This document shows, one piece after another, positions 1-9,317 of a stretch of 64,000 nucleotides of DNA. The notes under the pieces are model-generated. The model was not told the DNA's origin. It made no database searches and worked only from the letters and a program-made list of their open reading frames with translations. A program made the position numbers and the translations under genes. Origin of the DNA: Aulosira sp. FACHB-615 (GTDB lineage: Bacteria; Cyanobacteriota; Cyanobacteriia; Cyanobacteriales; Nostocaceae); NCBI RefSeq assembly GCF_014698045.1, contig NZ_JACJSE010000001.1, positions 124,001-188,000 on the forward strand, written 5' to 3'. Positions within the stretch are counted from its first letter, which is position 1; each line of letters starts with the position of its first letter.

Positions 1-2268
1 CGCAACACCAGCATTGGCAGAAATACTACTATTATTTCGCAGCAATACAACATCTCTCACATTGAGATTAATATTTCCCCCTTCACCAGCATTTGTCCCC
101 GTTGTAATTGTTCCTCGATTATTTAACCTTAAAAAACGAGTATTAACTGTGATGTCGCCAGCATTGGCGCGTTCTGTCCCGCGCACACGCGCAAACAAAC
201 CACTGTTAGCACCGTCATTACCAATTGAGCCAGTACCAAGTTCTGCTACGCGTGCTGCAAAAGTCGGGTCACTACCACTAATACTCACCCTATTTTTGGC
301 TTCTAGAGTAATGTTCCCTGCATTCCCAATATTGGATGCACTGGTTAAAATTTGACCACCACTAACTAAATCAACGGTATCGGCAATAATATTAATGTTA
401 CCCCCCCTACCCCCGCTAGAACTACTAGCACTTACTAATGCTCCATCTGTTATCTGTAAACTACGAGTTTTAATATCAATATTCCCTGCTTTCCCAATTG
501 CATTACCTACCGTGTCAGTAAATAATCCTGAAGAGAAAAATCTGAAGTCTGGGTCTGGAGAAAATGCGATTAGCTTAACTGATTCTGTTGCATTAATTTG
601 AATGTTTCCGCCATTGCGTGAGCCGGTGGTTATAGATGAAATTGCGGCACCATTCGTTAAAGTTAGGTTTCTAGTATTAATATCAATTAGTCCAGGACTA
701 GCCATACTATCTACAGGAGTTCCAATAAAACTCCTGTTATTCAAGAATATATTTTGAGCATTAATTATTATGTTGCCAGAAACTCCAGCATTGAATGCAG
801 ATGAGTCTAAAGAGGAGAAATCTGAAAAAATGTCTCTAGCTTGGATATTCAGGTTACTAGCATTGCCAATACTCTCCTGAGTAGCAATAGTACTTATGGC
901 AGTGTTGGTTAACAAAACAGAATTATTAGCTGTTATAGACACTCCATTTGTATTACCTTCTCCTGAATTAATGGCATTCAATGTAGTGTCATTTAAGAAA
1001 ACAGAACCAGATATTATCTTAATACCCCTTGTGTTGCCAAAACCACCACTATTAATATCACTATTGATAAAACTATTATTACTGATAGAAACAGATTCTT
1101 TTGCCTCTATAAATATTCCACCAGTACTTCCTCTACCAAAGTTACTAGCACTCAATGCGGTATTATCTAAGAATGCTGACCCAGCTTTGATATAAATACC
1201 CTCGGTATTGCCTGTAGCTGAAGAGGAAAAACTGCCCACATCACTTCTAATGAAACTATCATTCAAGAACACTGATCCAGCTTGAATATAAATACGGCCA
1301 GTATTGCCTGTTGCGGAATCACGCCTGGTGCCAAGATTATTTGTGATCGTACTCTGTGTAATATTTATTTTTCCTGTTGCTTGAATAATAATATCTCCAG
1401 CCTGATTGAAATTTCCGATCAGACCACCTGTTAGTTGACTTTTAACAATGCTTAAGTCATGGGCATTTATGCTCAAATTACCGTTGCCATTAGACCTCAC
1501 ATTTGCAGATCCATTAAGAATCGAAATATCGCCTCTTATTAAATTATCAGCATAACTTAAATATAGATTTTGATTATTAGTATTCAATTCTATAGTTCCT
1601 TCTCCCGCTACCGCTCCTAACTCAATTCGCCCACCTGGAGCAGACAAATTTCCGCCATCTATAGAGACATTACCACCTAATAATAATAAGCTTTGACCAG
1701 GATTAACTGATAGATTTGTATGTTGGTTAGTAATAGAAGAATTATAAATTTGATTAAATAGAAAAGCTGAAGGATTGACTGTGAGTAATGCTGGATTATT
1801 GGGGACAGAAGCACTGAATAAACCTTGATTACCAAATGCGATCGCATTTGCTGTAGTAGCAACAAATGAACCACCAACATCTAAACTAGCATTAGGGCCA
1901 AATAAGATTCCATGAGGATTCAGCAAAAATAAGTTTGGACTACCAACTACAGAAGTTTTGATTTTTCCGAAAATATCAGAACGACTTCCACCTGTTACCC
2001 GTACTAAAATATTCTGAATATTTGCACTAGGATTTATAAAATCTGCCGTGTGCATTTCAGGAATATTAAATTGCTTAAAACTATGAAAAAGGTTATTACC
2101 TGCTACAGTACCTGCCGTAATTTCCCATATCATATTATTGGGTGTAACAACAGAATTTTTAGGTAGTGTCGTATCAGGAACAATTTGAGCCTGCGTAACA
2201 TTTATTGGAGTCAGACAACACCAGATTATTCCACTCACAAAACAAGATTTTAATCTGAAGCCTTTCAT
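1..2268 (-). CDS. filamentous haemagglutinin-type exoprotein (TPS domain), 3' end outside window
   Basis: The minus-strand frame starting with ATG at 2268 appears open to the window edge, giving at least 756 residues; I translated the first ~150 residues by hand and did not check every downstream codon. Residues 1-28 look like a Sec signal peptide (basic start, hydrophobic core, likely cut after TQA). Residues ~30-160 match the two-partner-secretion domain: NILVRVTGG at about 87-95 and NPHGI at 117-121, a variant of the canonical NPNGI. The rest is rich in Gly/Asn/Ile/Ser with repeated short strands, as expected of a right-handed beta-helix. Such proteins are exported through a TpsB/Omp85 pore and act as surface adhesins or toxins. 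No TpsB gene is in the window. Family call is strong; the function (adhesin or other) is unknown. Confidence 0.85.
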   Translation of the reverse strand, partial: MKGFRLKSCFVSGIIWCCLTPINVTQAQIVPDTTLPKNSVVTPNNMIWEITAGTVAGNNLFHSFKQFNIPEMHTADFINPSANIQNILVRVTGGSRSDIFGKIKTSVVGSPNLFLLNPHGILFGPNASLDVGGSFVATTANAIAFGNQGLFSASVPNNPALLTVNPSAFLFNQIYNSSITNQHTNLSVNPGQSLLLLGGNVSIDGGNLSAPGGRIELGAVAGEGTIELNTNNQNLYLSYADNLIRGDISILNGSANVRSNGNGNLSINAHDLSIVKSQLTGGLIGNFNQAGDIIIQATGKINITQSTITNNLGTRRDSATGNTGRIYIQAGSVFLNDSFIRSDVGSFSSSATGNTEGIYIKAGSAFLDNTALSASNFGRGSTGGIFIEAKESVSISNNSFINSDINSGGFGNTRGIKIISGSVFLNDTTLNAINSGEGNTNGVSITANNSVLLTNTAISTIATQESIGNASNLNIQARDIFSDFSSLDSSAFNAGVSGNIIINAQNIFLNNRSFIGTPVDSMASPGLIDINTRNLTLTNGAAISSITTGSRNGGNIQINATESVKLIAFSPDPDFRFFSSGLFTDTVGNAIGKAGNIDIKTRSLQITDGALVSASSSSGGRGGNINIIADTVDLVSGGQILTSASNIGNAGNITLEAKNRVSISGSDPTFAARVAELGTGSIGNDGANSGLFARVRGTERANAGDITVNTRFLRLNNRGTITTGTNAGEGGNINLNVRDVVLLRNNSSISANAGVA

Positions 2269-2796
2269 ATTTCTGTGTGCCTGAGATAATTATTAATGTA
2301 TTTCAGAGGATGTTTGAGAGCTAATTTGTAAACTAAAGTAAAATACTTACCTTGTAAGGGTTTTAGGAATTTGAGTTAATACAGCACTTATTCGCTGAAA
2401 CTTAGACCTAGTAATGATTTGAGTCTCCTTAATATTTTCTTTACGAATCAGCTCTGAAAAATATTTTGCAAGTATTATGAGCCTGATGTGATTACTGAGC
2501 TTAAGTTGTGTAAGCAGAGAATAGGGAACTCGTAACAGAAAACGGCAAAAATATAGTTAGTAGGTATACTGATTTTTTTAAATCAAAATATGACTCCTAT
2601 AAGTTGCCACTATATAAACAAAGTCTCTAGCACAATTTCTCTGCGAAGGTCATCTCTCACGCAACAATTGTCTCACCGCCTACGCTGACTAATAAAAATC
2701 AAAATCTTTCAACCCATACAGTTGGATTTTACTTGTGTAGTTGCGACTTTCATTGGCAAACCAAGTAATAAATTAGAATTTGTTTAAAAGTCTAAT
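2269..2796. other. non-coding gap upstream of the exoprotein gene
   Basis: AT-rich stretch of about 530 bases between the exoprotein start and the 3' end of the next minus-strand gene. It should contain the exoprotein promoter, but I see no convincing operator, RNA gene or terminator hairpin. Confidence 0.5.
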
Positions 2797-3282
2797 TTAT
2801 GGGCAAGTTTGGGGTGAAATTTGGTAATCAATAGTGTAACCTCTAAGATTCATTGACTGTGAAGTGAGCTTTGCAAAACTCGCAGAGAAAAGTGTTTTTT
2901 GAGTTTGAGTATCTGTAACTGCGTCATCAAATTTTACGGTTGTTGTACTGCCGAAACAGGTATCAAGATTAAGAGGTAACACATCTCCTGGCTTCATTGA
3001 CATAACCTTGGATTGTTGGACACTAGCACCTTGGACTATAATAGTTACTTCACCTGGCTGATTACTTGTATTTTTTATGGATGTTACTCGTATTTGACTT
3101 AGAGTACCTACTACCATGATAATGGGGGTCGGCATACTAATGCTATTTCCAATTACCATTTTTCCTAGAATCACTTCGTTCAAATTAGCTGCTAATGCAG
3201 AATTTCCGGGAACTAGTATGGTTATAGATAGAATGACGATGAAAAATAATTTCCATAGCCGATTTAACCAAACTTGCAACAT
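2797..3282 (-). CDS. small secreted protein of unknown function
   Basis: 161 residues. Residues 1-31 form a typical signal peptide (basic N-terminus, long hydrophobic stretch, ALA cut site before AN), so the mature protein of about 130 residues is probably periplasmic or secreted. The mature part is rich in Val/Thr/Ser and probably a beta fold, with two cysteines (in LDTCFG and at the C-terminal QTCP) that could form a disulphide. It lies on the same strand as the exoprotein gene about 530 bases downstream, so a surface-related role is possible, but the gap argues against tight operon linkage. I do not recognise the family. Confidence 0.65.
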   Translation of the reverse strand: MLQVWLNRLWKLFFIVILSITILVPGNSALAANLNEVILGKMVIGNSISMPTPIIMVVGTLSQIRVTSIKNTSNQPGEVTIIVQGASVQQSKVMSMKPGDVLPLNLDTCFGSTTTVKFDDAVTDTQTQKTLFSASFAKLTSQSMNLRGYTIDYQISPQTCP

Positions 3283-3677
3283 ATCAACTAACTCCTGAGT
3301 AACCGCAATGAATTTTGCCTATCAGTTACGAAATAATTTAATTCTTCTATATTTTGACAGCTATACTATCCACGATATTTAGCTTATTTCACGTTATTCT
3401 GTATAACTGGTTTTATATAGAACTGAGGCTGGAATTTATCCTACGGCCAAAACAGGATATTTGCTGGTTAAATTTTGTATTTTATCTACATAAAAATAAT
3501 TTAAAACAAATGAACTATAGTAAATTTTCGATGGCATAAAATTAATTAAAAAAGCTCAGGAAGTAGAAGGAAAGCTAAACACAATCTATTCCTCTTACTG
3601 CCTGAGCTATTATTCTTTTATCAAAGCAAAGTATTGGTTCTTAACAATAGTTTACTTAGTGGATATTTGTACAATAT
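3283..3677. other. non-coding gap containing one terminator hairpin
   Basis: About 395 AT-rich bases. Apart from the hairpin at 3547-3608 and presumably the promoter of the small secreted protein, I see no gene. A 61-codon plus-strand frame at 3354-3539 has no visible ribosome site or recognisable sequence. Confidence 0.5.
3547..3608 (-). terminator. Rho-independent terminator of the DUF2996 gene
   Basis: Arms 3553-3572 and 3589-3608 pair at about 17 of 20 positions with a 16-base loop. Read on the minus strand the stem is followed by a run of Ts (3547-3552). It sits 70 bases beyond the DUF2996 stop codon, in the right orientation. Confidence 0.8.
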
Positions 3678-4271
3678 CTAGTTTCTGCCGAGCCATTTTT
3701 GACTGTTCAAACGCCGCACTAAACCAAATACCAACAAATCAAGTGTAGTTTTGCGTTCGTCAATTAAGAATGATTCAAGGGTACTGGTCTTTTTGCCTTC
3801 GTTGCAGGAAAAACCTTTTTTCCCTTGAATATCTTCGTCGGGAAAATACACGTTAAATTGACGTTGACCATTTTGCCAACTGCCGATAACTTGCCAGTAT
3901 TCTTCATCGGAAGGTAAGCCAGCGATGGGGAGTTTTTGTTTAGCAAAAGCTAATTGTAAATCTTGTACGCCTTCATCCGCGATCGCCTTTTGCAAAGCTG
4001 GTATGTATTCTTGCTGGATAAACTCTGCAAACGGCTTATCTTCAACGGCTGGGGCTTTCTCTTTTTTGGCGGCTTTAGCGGCGGCTGGTTTTTCTGCACC
4101 ATCGGCGGCTTGAGCAGCATTAGGGTTAACTTTTGGGTTAGCTGCTTTGGGGTCTGGTGCGTTGGCAGTAGGTATATTTGTGGCTACTGGTTCACTGATG
4201 CTGGGTACTTGTTTGTCAACAGTGCTGGGAGCTACCTCTCCCGCTTGATTGTGATTGGTTTCGTCTGCCAT
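3678..4271 (-). CDS. DUF2996 family protein
   Basis: 197 residues in two parts. Residues 1-~75 are low-complexity, rich in Ala/Pro/Lys/Asn, and probably disordered. Residues ~78-197 match, from memory, the cyanobacterial DUF2996 family, starting near KPFAEFIQQEY and ending with LVRRLNSQKWLGRN. No signal peptide or membrane segment is visible, so it is probably cytoplasmic. Function is not established. A good terminator follows at 3547-3608, so it is probably monocistronic on its 3' side. Confidence 0.8.
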   Translation of the reverse strand: MADETNHNQAGEVAPSTVDKQVPSISEPVATNIPTANAPDPKAANPKVNPNAAQAADGAEKPAAAKAAKKEKAPAVEDKPFAEFIQQEYIPALQKAIADEGVQDLQLAFAKQKLPIAGLPSDEEYWQVIGSWQNGQRQFNVYFPDEDIQGKKGFSCNEGKKTSTLESFLIDERKTTLDLLVFGLVRRLNSQKWLGRN

Positions 4272-4451
4272 TGCTCAGGTCAATCCTTTATCTAGCTTTG
4301 AAAGCGATCGCTCACCTTTGTGTACTAATTTATCTTGATTTTGACATATCAGAGCTAGTTGATAATCAAGAGTTAATAGTCCATAGTCAAAAGTCAATGG
4401 ATGCTAGTTAAACTTTCTATATTTCTAGGGAGCAAGTGTGCTTTTAGTAGT

Positions 4452-5489
4452 TTAGGCGATCGCTTCCCGAATATCCCTGATCAATTCATCCATTCTGGTT
4501 TGAGTCGTATTCCAAGAACACATCAAACGCACGCCACCTACACCAATAAATGTATAAAATTGCCAATTTCTCTGTTTTAACTTTTGAATAACTGGCTGTG
4601 GTAATTTGACAAATACAGCATTAGCTTCCCTCGGTAACATAATTTCCACACCCTCTATTTGTAATAGTTGATTTTCTAAATATTCTGCACATTGGTTGGC
4701 GTGTCGTGCATTTTTGAGCCACGCACCTGTTTCGAGTAAGCCCAACCACGGCGCAGAAATAAACCGCATTTTAGAAGCTAATTGTCCTGCTTGTTTACAA
4801 CGATAATCAAAATCTTCCGCTAAGGCTCGATTAAAGAAAATAATTGCTTCGCCCAAAGCCATACCATTTTTTGTCCCGCAAAAACACAACACATCTACAC
4901 CACTTTTCCAAGTCATTTCTGCGGGGCTTTTATTCATTGCCGCAACAGCATTGGCAAAGCGAGCGCCATCCATGTGAACTTTTAATTGATATTTCTGAGC
5001 AACTTCTTTAATTTGCCAAAGTTCATCAATAGTATAGACTGTGCCTAATTCTGTTGATTGCGTAATACTAATAACTTTGGGTTTAGGGAAATGAATATCT
5101 GTACGCTTGGTGACAATCGCTTCGATACTTTGTGCGGTTAATTTACCATTTTCTCCTGGAGCTAGAAGCAGTTTAGAACCGTTAGAAGCAAATTCCGGCG
5201 CACCACATTCATCTGTTTCTATATGGGCTGTTTCATGACAAATCACACTATGATATGACTGACATAATGCTGCTAAAGATAAAGAATTTGCAGATGTGCC
5301 ATTAAAGGTAAAAAATATCTCACAATCAATTTCAAATAATTCCCGAAAATAATCAGCCGCTTTTTGAGTCCATTCATCATTCCCATAAGCAGGCGCACTA
5401 CCAATATTAGCTTGAAGCATATACTCTAGTGCTTCTGGACAAATACCAGAGTAATTATCACTAGCAAACTGTTCGGCGTTATTACTCAT
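4452..5489 (-). CDS. low-specificity L-threonine aldolase
   Basis: 345 residues, the normal length for this PLP-dependent fold-type I enzyme, which cleaves threonine or allo-threonine to glycine and acetaldehyde. Visible landmarks: GTSANSLSLAAL near residue 65 (cofactor phosphate region), the ETAHIETDECGAPE stretch near 85-98 with the ring-stacking His, VHMDGARFANA near 170-180 with the Asp that contacts the pyridine nitrogen, and CGTKNGMALG near 205 with the Schiff-base Lys. The related beta-eliminating lyases share this fold, but length and motifs favour threonine aldolase. It stands alone between the DUF2996 gene and ssrA. Confidence 0.88.
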   Translation of the reverse strand: MSNNAEQFASDNYSGICPEALEYMLQANIGSAPAYGNDEWTQKAADYFRELFEIDCEIFFTFNGTSANSLSLAALCQSYHSVICHETAHIETDECGAPEFASNGSKLLLAPGENGKLTAQSIEAIVTKRTDIHFPKPKVISITQSTELGTVYTIDELWQIKEVAQKYQLKVHMDGARFANAVAAMNKSPAEMTWKSGVDVLCFCGTKNGMALGEAIIFFNRALAEDFDYRCKQAGQLASKMRFISAPWLGLLETGAWLKNARHANQCAEYLENQLLQIEGVEIMLPREANAVFVKLPQPVIQKLKQRNWQFYTFIGVGGVRLMCSWNTTQTRMDELIRDIREAIA

Positions 5490-5880
5490 ATTTTCTCAAT
5501 AAAAAATTACTGCAATATCTACAGCAGAACTCAGGAATCAGAAGTAAGAATTAGAATGAGAATAGGCTCTATAACTAGTTTTGAAAACTCAATTGTGTAC
5601 TTCACTCACTTGAAATTTGCTGTAATTTTTAGCTTTAACTATAGCAATCTTACACCCTCACACCCTCATACCCAATCTTTGTACGTAATACCAATTTAAG
5701 AAAAGAATGCGACAGATAGAAATCAGGAAAGTCTTACTGGAGCTAGATTTCTTAATTGCGTTAGAGAGCCTGCGAGCGTCATTGCGAATTGCGAATTGGT
5801 ATAACTCCTAGTCATATTCCATAGTCGCAAAACAAAATCCACCTAAACAATTGTTTGGTGGATTTGTTGGTTACTTTAAG
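5490..5880. other. non-coding gap with a MITE-like element
   Basis: About 390 bases between threonine aldolase and ssrA. It holds short STRR-type repeats (5525-5560 and 5650-5675), the MITE-like element at 5688-5802 and, at 5830-5875, a short inverted repeat just beyond the tmRNA 3' end. No open frame of note. Confidence 0.6.
5688..5802. mobile_element. MITE-like element, family with ATACCAATT ends (copy 1)
   Basis: A 115-bp segment bounded by ATACCAATT (5688-5696) and AATTGGTAT (5794-5802), perfect 9-bp inverted ends. Its core (about 5705-5760) is nearly identical to the reverse complement of 15390-15476. No coding capacity. Confidence 0.7.
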
Positions 5881-6265
5881 TGGATCCGAGCAGAGTCGAA
5901 CTGCTGTCCAAATTGGGTATTGACCCCCCGCTCATTCACAGGTTTAGCCTTTCTGATCCTCAAGGCGGGAATCGTTCATTATCCCGAACGTAGGATGCTC
6001 TGATTAAGTCTTAGCCAGCAAGCCAACCAGAGAACACCTGCTGGAGCATCCGTTGGGGTTGGTCTCTAGTCCTTAACGGAGTCGGACTAAAGACGCTCGA
6101 ACCTATAAGAGGCTATTAGGCAGCTACTAGAGCATCCTTACGAGCAAATTTTACGATGTTATTCGCATTTACTTTTTTTTGAGCCTGATATTTGCGAGAG
6201 AAGACTCACTCTCGACCTGAGTCACAGAGTAGCGTTCGCCAACCTGTCGAAACCGTTACGGACCC
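5881..6265 (-). ncRNA. ssrA: transfer-messenger RNA (tmRNA)
   Basis: One-piece tmRNA that rescues stalled ribosomes and tags incomplete proteins. The 5' end GGGTCCG (6265 downward) pairs with CGGATCC (5888-5882) as a 7-bp acceptor stem with one G-T pair; A at 5881 is the discriminator and the CCA is not encoded. The T arm lies near the 3' end (GGACAGCAGTTCGACTCTGCTC). The tag frame runs 6166 to 6116: GCG resume codon, peptide ANNIVKFARKDALVAA, stop TAA. The hydrophobic LVAA end is the usual degradation signal. From memory this tag is that of Nostoc/Anabaena tmRNAs, which supports the lineage call. Confidence 0.97.
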
Positions 6266-6399
6266 ATCTGCTTTATATCCTTATTATAATTCGCGGTGGG
6301 GAAAATGTGTTACAAGATGACAAAGAAATATTAAACTCTCATTCTGTATCTTTAACTGTCATGAGCCAGACTACATAATTCTGACTTCTGAATTATTGT

Positions 6400-7530
6400 T
6401 CATCCCCATAATCTTCTACCTGTTTTACCTTGTAATTTTTCGTGAGCATCATTTAATAAAGCCGGAATATCTAAGTTTTCAGGACATCTCGGTAAACAAT
6501 CACCACATTCTGTACACCGATTAGCTTTTATACCTGGGAACCAATGACCTGCATTTTCAAACATTCCATAACGATACTGCCCATAATCTGTCATATTGTA
6601 TGCCACGGCTAAATTACGTAACCGCAATACTTCTGGAATATTGATATTTTCTGGACAAGGTAAACAAGCATAGCATTGACTACATTTATCAGTCCCTAAA
6701 ATATTATTTTGATGATTTTCTAAGCGTTGAAAAATAGAAGTTTCTGCTGATGTTAATTCATTATTTCTATCAGCAACTTGTAAAGGTGCGATTAATTCTT
6801 CTGGCTTGGCTGCGCCGACACTCAAAGTTGTAATCCGGCTATCACTCAGCAAAAATCGATAATTTAATTCTAAGGGCGAATAGGGCTGACATAAATCTTT
6901 GAGGGTTTGGGGTGGTGTGTAGAGTTTTCCGCCTTTGTCAGCCGGGGAAATAATAAATACGCCCATATCTTTTTTTACAGCTAACTCAATTGCTGGGGCG
7001 TGACGTTGAAAAAAATAGTAATAATGTAGGTTGACAAATTCAAATAAATCTGTATTGATTGCTGCTTGAATTAGCTCTAAAGCTGCGTGGGTGGAAAAGC
7101 CAACGTGTCGCACTCGACCATCTGCAATTGCTTCTTGGACAGCTTGCATACAACCACCTTTGGCTTCCACCCACTGTAAATGCTCCCAAGTATTTAAACC
7201 GTGGATTCCTAAACAATCTACATAATCTAGATGTAATCGCGCTAAAGATTCATCAATGTACCGCCGCATACTATCAGCGTCGGCTGTTGGGGGAATTTTT
7301 GTGGTGATGTACAGTTGGGAACGCGGTAAAGACAACCCATTTTGAATCGCTTGGCCAAGATACTCCTCACTTTTGCCATAACCTCTGGCTGTTTCTATAT
7401 GATTAATTCCTAGAGCTAAGGCTTGAGCGATGGTTTTCTGAGCATTTTCAGCATCAGCCAAATAGCGCATTGTCCCTAAAGAAAAAACCGAGAGGTAGAG
7501 ATTTGTTTTGCCAAAGCGTCGGTATTGCAT
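6400..7530 (-). CDS. aldo/keto reductase with C-terminal [4Fe-4S] domain
   Basis: I take MQYRRFGKTN at 7530 as the start rather than an ATG 48 bases upstream, because homologues begin at this strand; this gives 376 residues. Residues ~1-270 are an aldo/keto reductase barrel (ETARGYGKSEEYLG near 50-63 holds the catalytic Tyr; the usual Asp is Glu here). Residues ~280-370 carry two ferredoxin-like clusters: CSQCYACLPCP and CTECGDCLPRCP. The fusion suggests electron exchange with an Fe-S partner; the substrate is unknown. The gene is followed on its 3' side by about 130 bases and then the tmRNA gene. Confidence 0.88.
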   Translation of the reverse strand: MQYRRFGKTNLYLSVFSLGTMRYLADAENAQKTIAQALALGINHIETARGYGKSEEYLGQAIQNGLSLPRSQLYITTKIPPTADADSMRRYIDESLARLHLDYVDCLGIHGLNTWEHLQWVEAKGGCMQAVQEAIADGRVRHVGFSTHAALELIQAAINTDLFEFVNLHYYYFFQRHAPAIELAVKKDMGVFIISPADKGGKLYTPPQTLKDLCQPYSPLELNYRFLLSDSRITTLSVGAAKPEELIAPLQVADRNNELTSAETSIFQRLENHQNNILGTDKCSQCYACLPCPENINIPEVLRLRNLAVAYNMTDYGQYRYGMFENAGHWFPGIKANRCTECGDCLPRCPENLDIPALLNDAHEKLQGKTGRRLWG

Positions 7531-7732
7531 GAGTTCCAGTAACCAAATTTGAGTGCTAAATTCTGAGTATAAATACAATTAAGAGCAGTTACACTGAGAA
7601 TGAAGTGTGAAAAAGAAAGCAGGAAAATTATCAGAATAAAATTCAGGAGTCAGAATCAAACTTTCTGGATTCTTCTTTAATTCTGGAACTCTTTCTTTTC
7701 CAGCACTCCGCACTCATTAATTAGCACTTTCT

Positions 7733-8230
7733 TTAGCTATCGCCATTACCGAAACGCTTAATCAAATCTTCAGGACGGAGATTGGAGATAAATTCACGAA
7801 ACGCTTCTTGCTCTGCTTCATCAGCATCACGATCTACGGGAATTGAGGCATCAGCAACTACTTCTTCCATAACCCAAATTGGCGTATTTGTACGGAGGGC
7901 TATGGCGATCGCATCACTGGGACGTGCATCAATTTCTTTTTTGACTTCGCCTTGCTGCACAATCAAAGCTGCATAAAATGTGTCCTTCTGCAAGGAATGA
8001 ATAATCACCTTTTCTAGAGTCATATTCCACGTCTCTAGAATATTTACCATTAAGTCATGAGTTAACGGTCTGGGCGGCTTTTGATTCTCCAGCGCCCCCA
8101 TAATTGCCCTAGCCTGTTCTTGACCAATATAAATTGGTAAAGCACGCCGATCTGACGCATCTTTTAACAGTACAATCGGGCTACGAGTTATGGCATCTAA
8201 TGCTATGCCAGCGACTTTCATTTCAATCAT
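7733..8230 (-). CDS. bifunctional nuclease family protein (DUF151)
   Basis: 165 residues, typical family length. Conserved stretches: VLLKDASDRRALPIYIGQEQA (about 21-41) and the DARPSDAIAIALRTNTPIWV block (about 101-120). Plant and bacterial relatives have been reported to have DNase/RNase activity; the cyanobacterial role is unclear. No membrane segment is visible. A second ATG three codons in (MKVAGIALD) may be the true start. It is transcribed divergently from riboflavin synthase across about 340 bases. Confidence 0.85.
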   Translation of the reverse strand: MIEMKVAGIALDAITRSPIVLLKDASDRRALPIYIGQEQARAIMGALENQKPPRPLTHDLMVNILETWNMTLEKVIIHSLQKDTFYAALIVQQGEVKKEIDARPSDAIAIALRTNTPIWVMEEVVADASIPVDRDADEAEQEAFREFISNLRPEDLIKRFGNGDS

Positions 8231-8567
8231 TGGCGAAGCCTCTACAATTCTGGGAGAGCTTGAAATATTGGTAACATTTTATACCTTTTCTGGGTGTGTA
8301 AAGAGAAGAAATAAACATAGGCAGGTTTTCTATAATTGCTTCTATTAAACTCCTAACTTGGTGTGAACACCAGAGTAAGTTAAAGGAGTCTACCTAGACA
8401 ATCACCTTCTTAACCAAGTATGCCTTGAGAAAGAGGTGAATGTGTTATCAACCTTATAATAAAAACAGTCAGAAATTATACTTAAAATGTCTTGCATTCT
8501 TGTAAGAAATACCAGTTGATTTTCGGCAAAATTAGGCAATAAATAGAGTTAGTTTCACAGAACAGCC
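8231..8567. other. divergent intergenic region, no FMN riboswitch seen
   Basis: Separates the divergent DUF151 and riboflavin synthase genes and must hold both promoters. I looked for the conserved FMN riboswitch segments before the riboflavin synthase gene and did not find them. A short inverted repeat (CTTGGTGTGAACACCAGAG) lies near 8356-8375. Confidence 0.45.
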
Positions 8568-9248
8568 GTGTTTACAGGATTAGTCCAAAGTTTAGGAACA
8601 ATCAAACCCCTAGGGGGCGATTCTTGGCAAATTACTTGTGTGAGTCAGTCATCTAATGTAATTATGCAGGATTTAGCTTACGGTGACAGCGTGGCTGTAG
8701 ATGGGGTTTGCTTAACTGTTGAAGAAATTTTAAAAGATGGGTTTATAGCCACAGCTTCTCCAGAAACGCTGCGTCGCACTACACTAGGTCTAGAAGAAAC
8801 AAAACAGAGTTATGTGAATTTAGAAGCTTCGCTGCGGGTGGGTAGTAAAGTCGGCGGTCATTTTGTCATGGGTCATGTAGACGGTGTAGGTCGATTACTT
8901 ACAGCCCAACAGACGGTGACTTCTTGGGAAATGACATTTACTGCACCTGAAGCGATCGCGCGGTATATTGTCCCTAAAGGTAGCATTGCGGTCAATGGCA
9001 TCAGTCTCACAGTAGCTGCCTACGAACCAGAACTGTCGCAATTTACTGTAGCTGTTATTCCCCTCACCTACGCTGACACCAATCTCCGCTATCTTGTCTC
9101 TGGCAGTTGGGTAAATTTAGAAGGAGATATTCTCGGCAAGTACGTGGAAAAATTTCTTTACCCTGGCAAAAAACAGTCAACATCATCCGATGAGACTGGA
9201 TTTAATGAAATTACCCCAACATTCTTAGCAGAACACGGATATTTGTAA
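8568..9248 (+). CDS. ribE: riboflavin synthase alpha subunit
   Basis: 226 residues starting at GTG (MFTGLVQSLG), the invariant start of this enzyme, which dismutates two 6,7-dimethyl-8-ribityllumazines to riboflavin. The two lumazine-binding repeats are visible: residues ~1-95 (DSVAVDGVCLTV near 42-53) and ~98-195 (GSIAVNGISLTVAA near 140-153), with the trimerisation tail after 195. The C-terminal ~25 residues are a little longer than in many homologues. It stands alone and ends at a strong hairpin shared with the convergent M23 peptidase gene. Confidence 0.95.
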   Translation: MFTGLVQSLGTIKPLGGDSWQITCVSQSSNVIMQDLAYGDSVAVDGVCLTVEEILKDGFIATASPETLRRTTLGLEETKQSYVNLEASLRVGSKVGGHFVMGHVDGVGRLLTAQQTVTSWEMTFTAPEAIARYIVPKGSIAVNGISLTVAAYEPELSQFTVAVIPLTYADTNLRYLVSGSWVNLEGDILGKYVEKFLYPGKKQSTSSDETGFNEITPTFLAEHGYL

Positions 9249-9249
9249 A

Positions 9250-9317
9250 AGTCTGAAGTATGAAGTGTGAAGTATGAAATTGATTTTTCAGACTTCATAC
9301 TTCAGCCTTCATACTTA
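9250..9317. terminator. bidirectional hairpin built from AAGTATGAAG repeats
   Basis: Tandem AAGTATGAAGTGTGAAGTATGAA copies (from 9256) face their inverted copies (up to 9316) around a short AT loop. The structure lies between the convergent ribE and M23 peptidase genes, so it probably ends both transcripts. The same heptamer-type repeat recurs near 19190, 22275, 26965-27010 and 63105-63175. Confidence 0.65.

Noticed and set aside
1677..1880. 67-codon minus-strand frame
   Set aside because: Lies within the exoprotein gene in a different frame; no family-like sequence.
3354..3539. 61-codon plus-strand frame
   Set aside because: AT-rich, no ribosome site or recognisable protein; overlaps nothing functional.
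8231..8567. FMN riboswitch before riboflavin synthase
   Set aside because: Conserved riboswitch segments were not seen.
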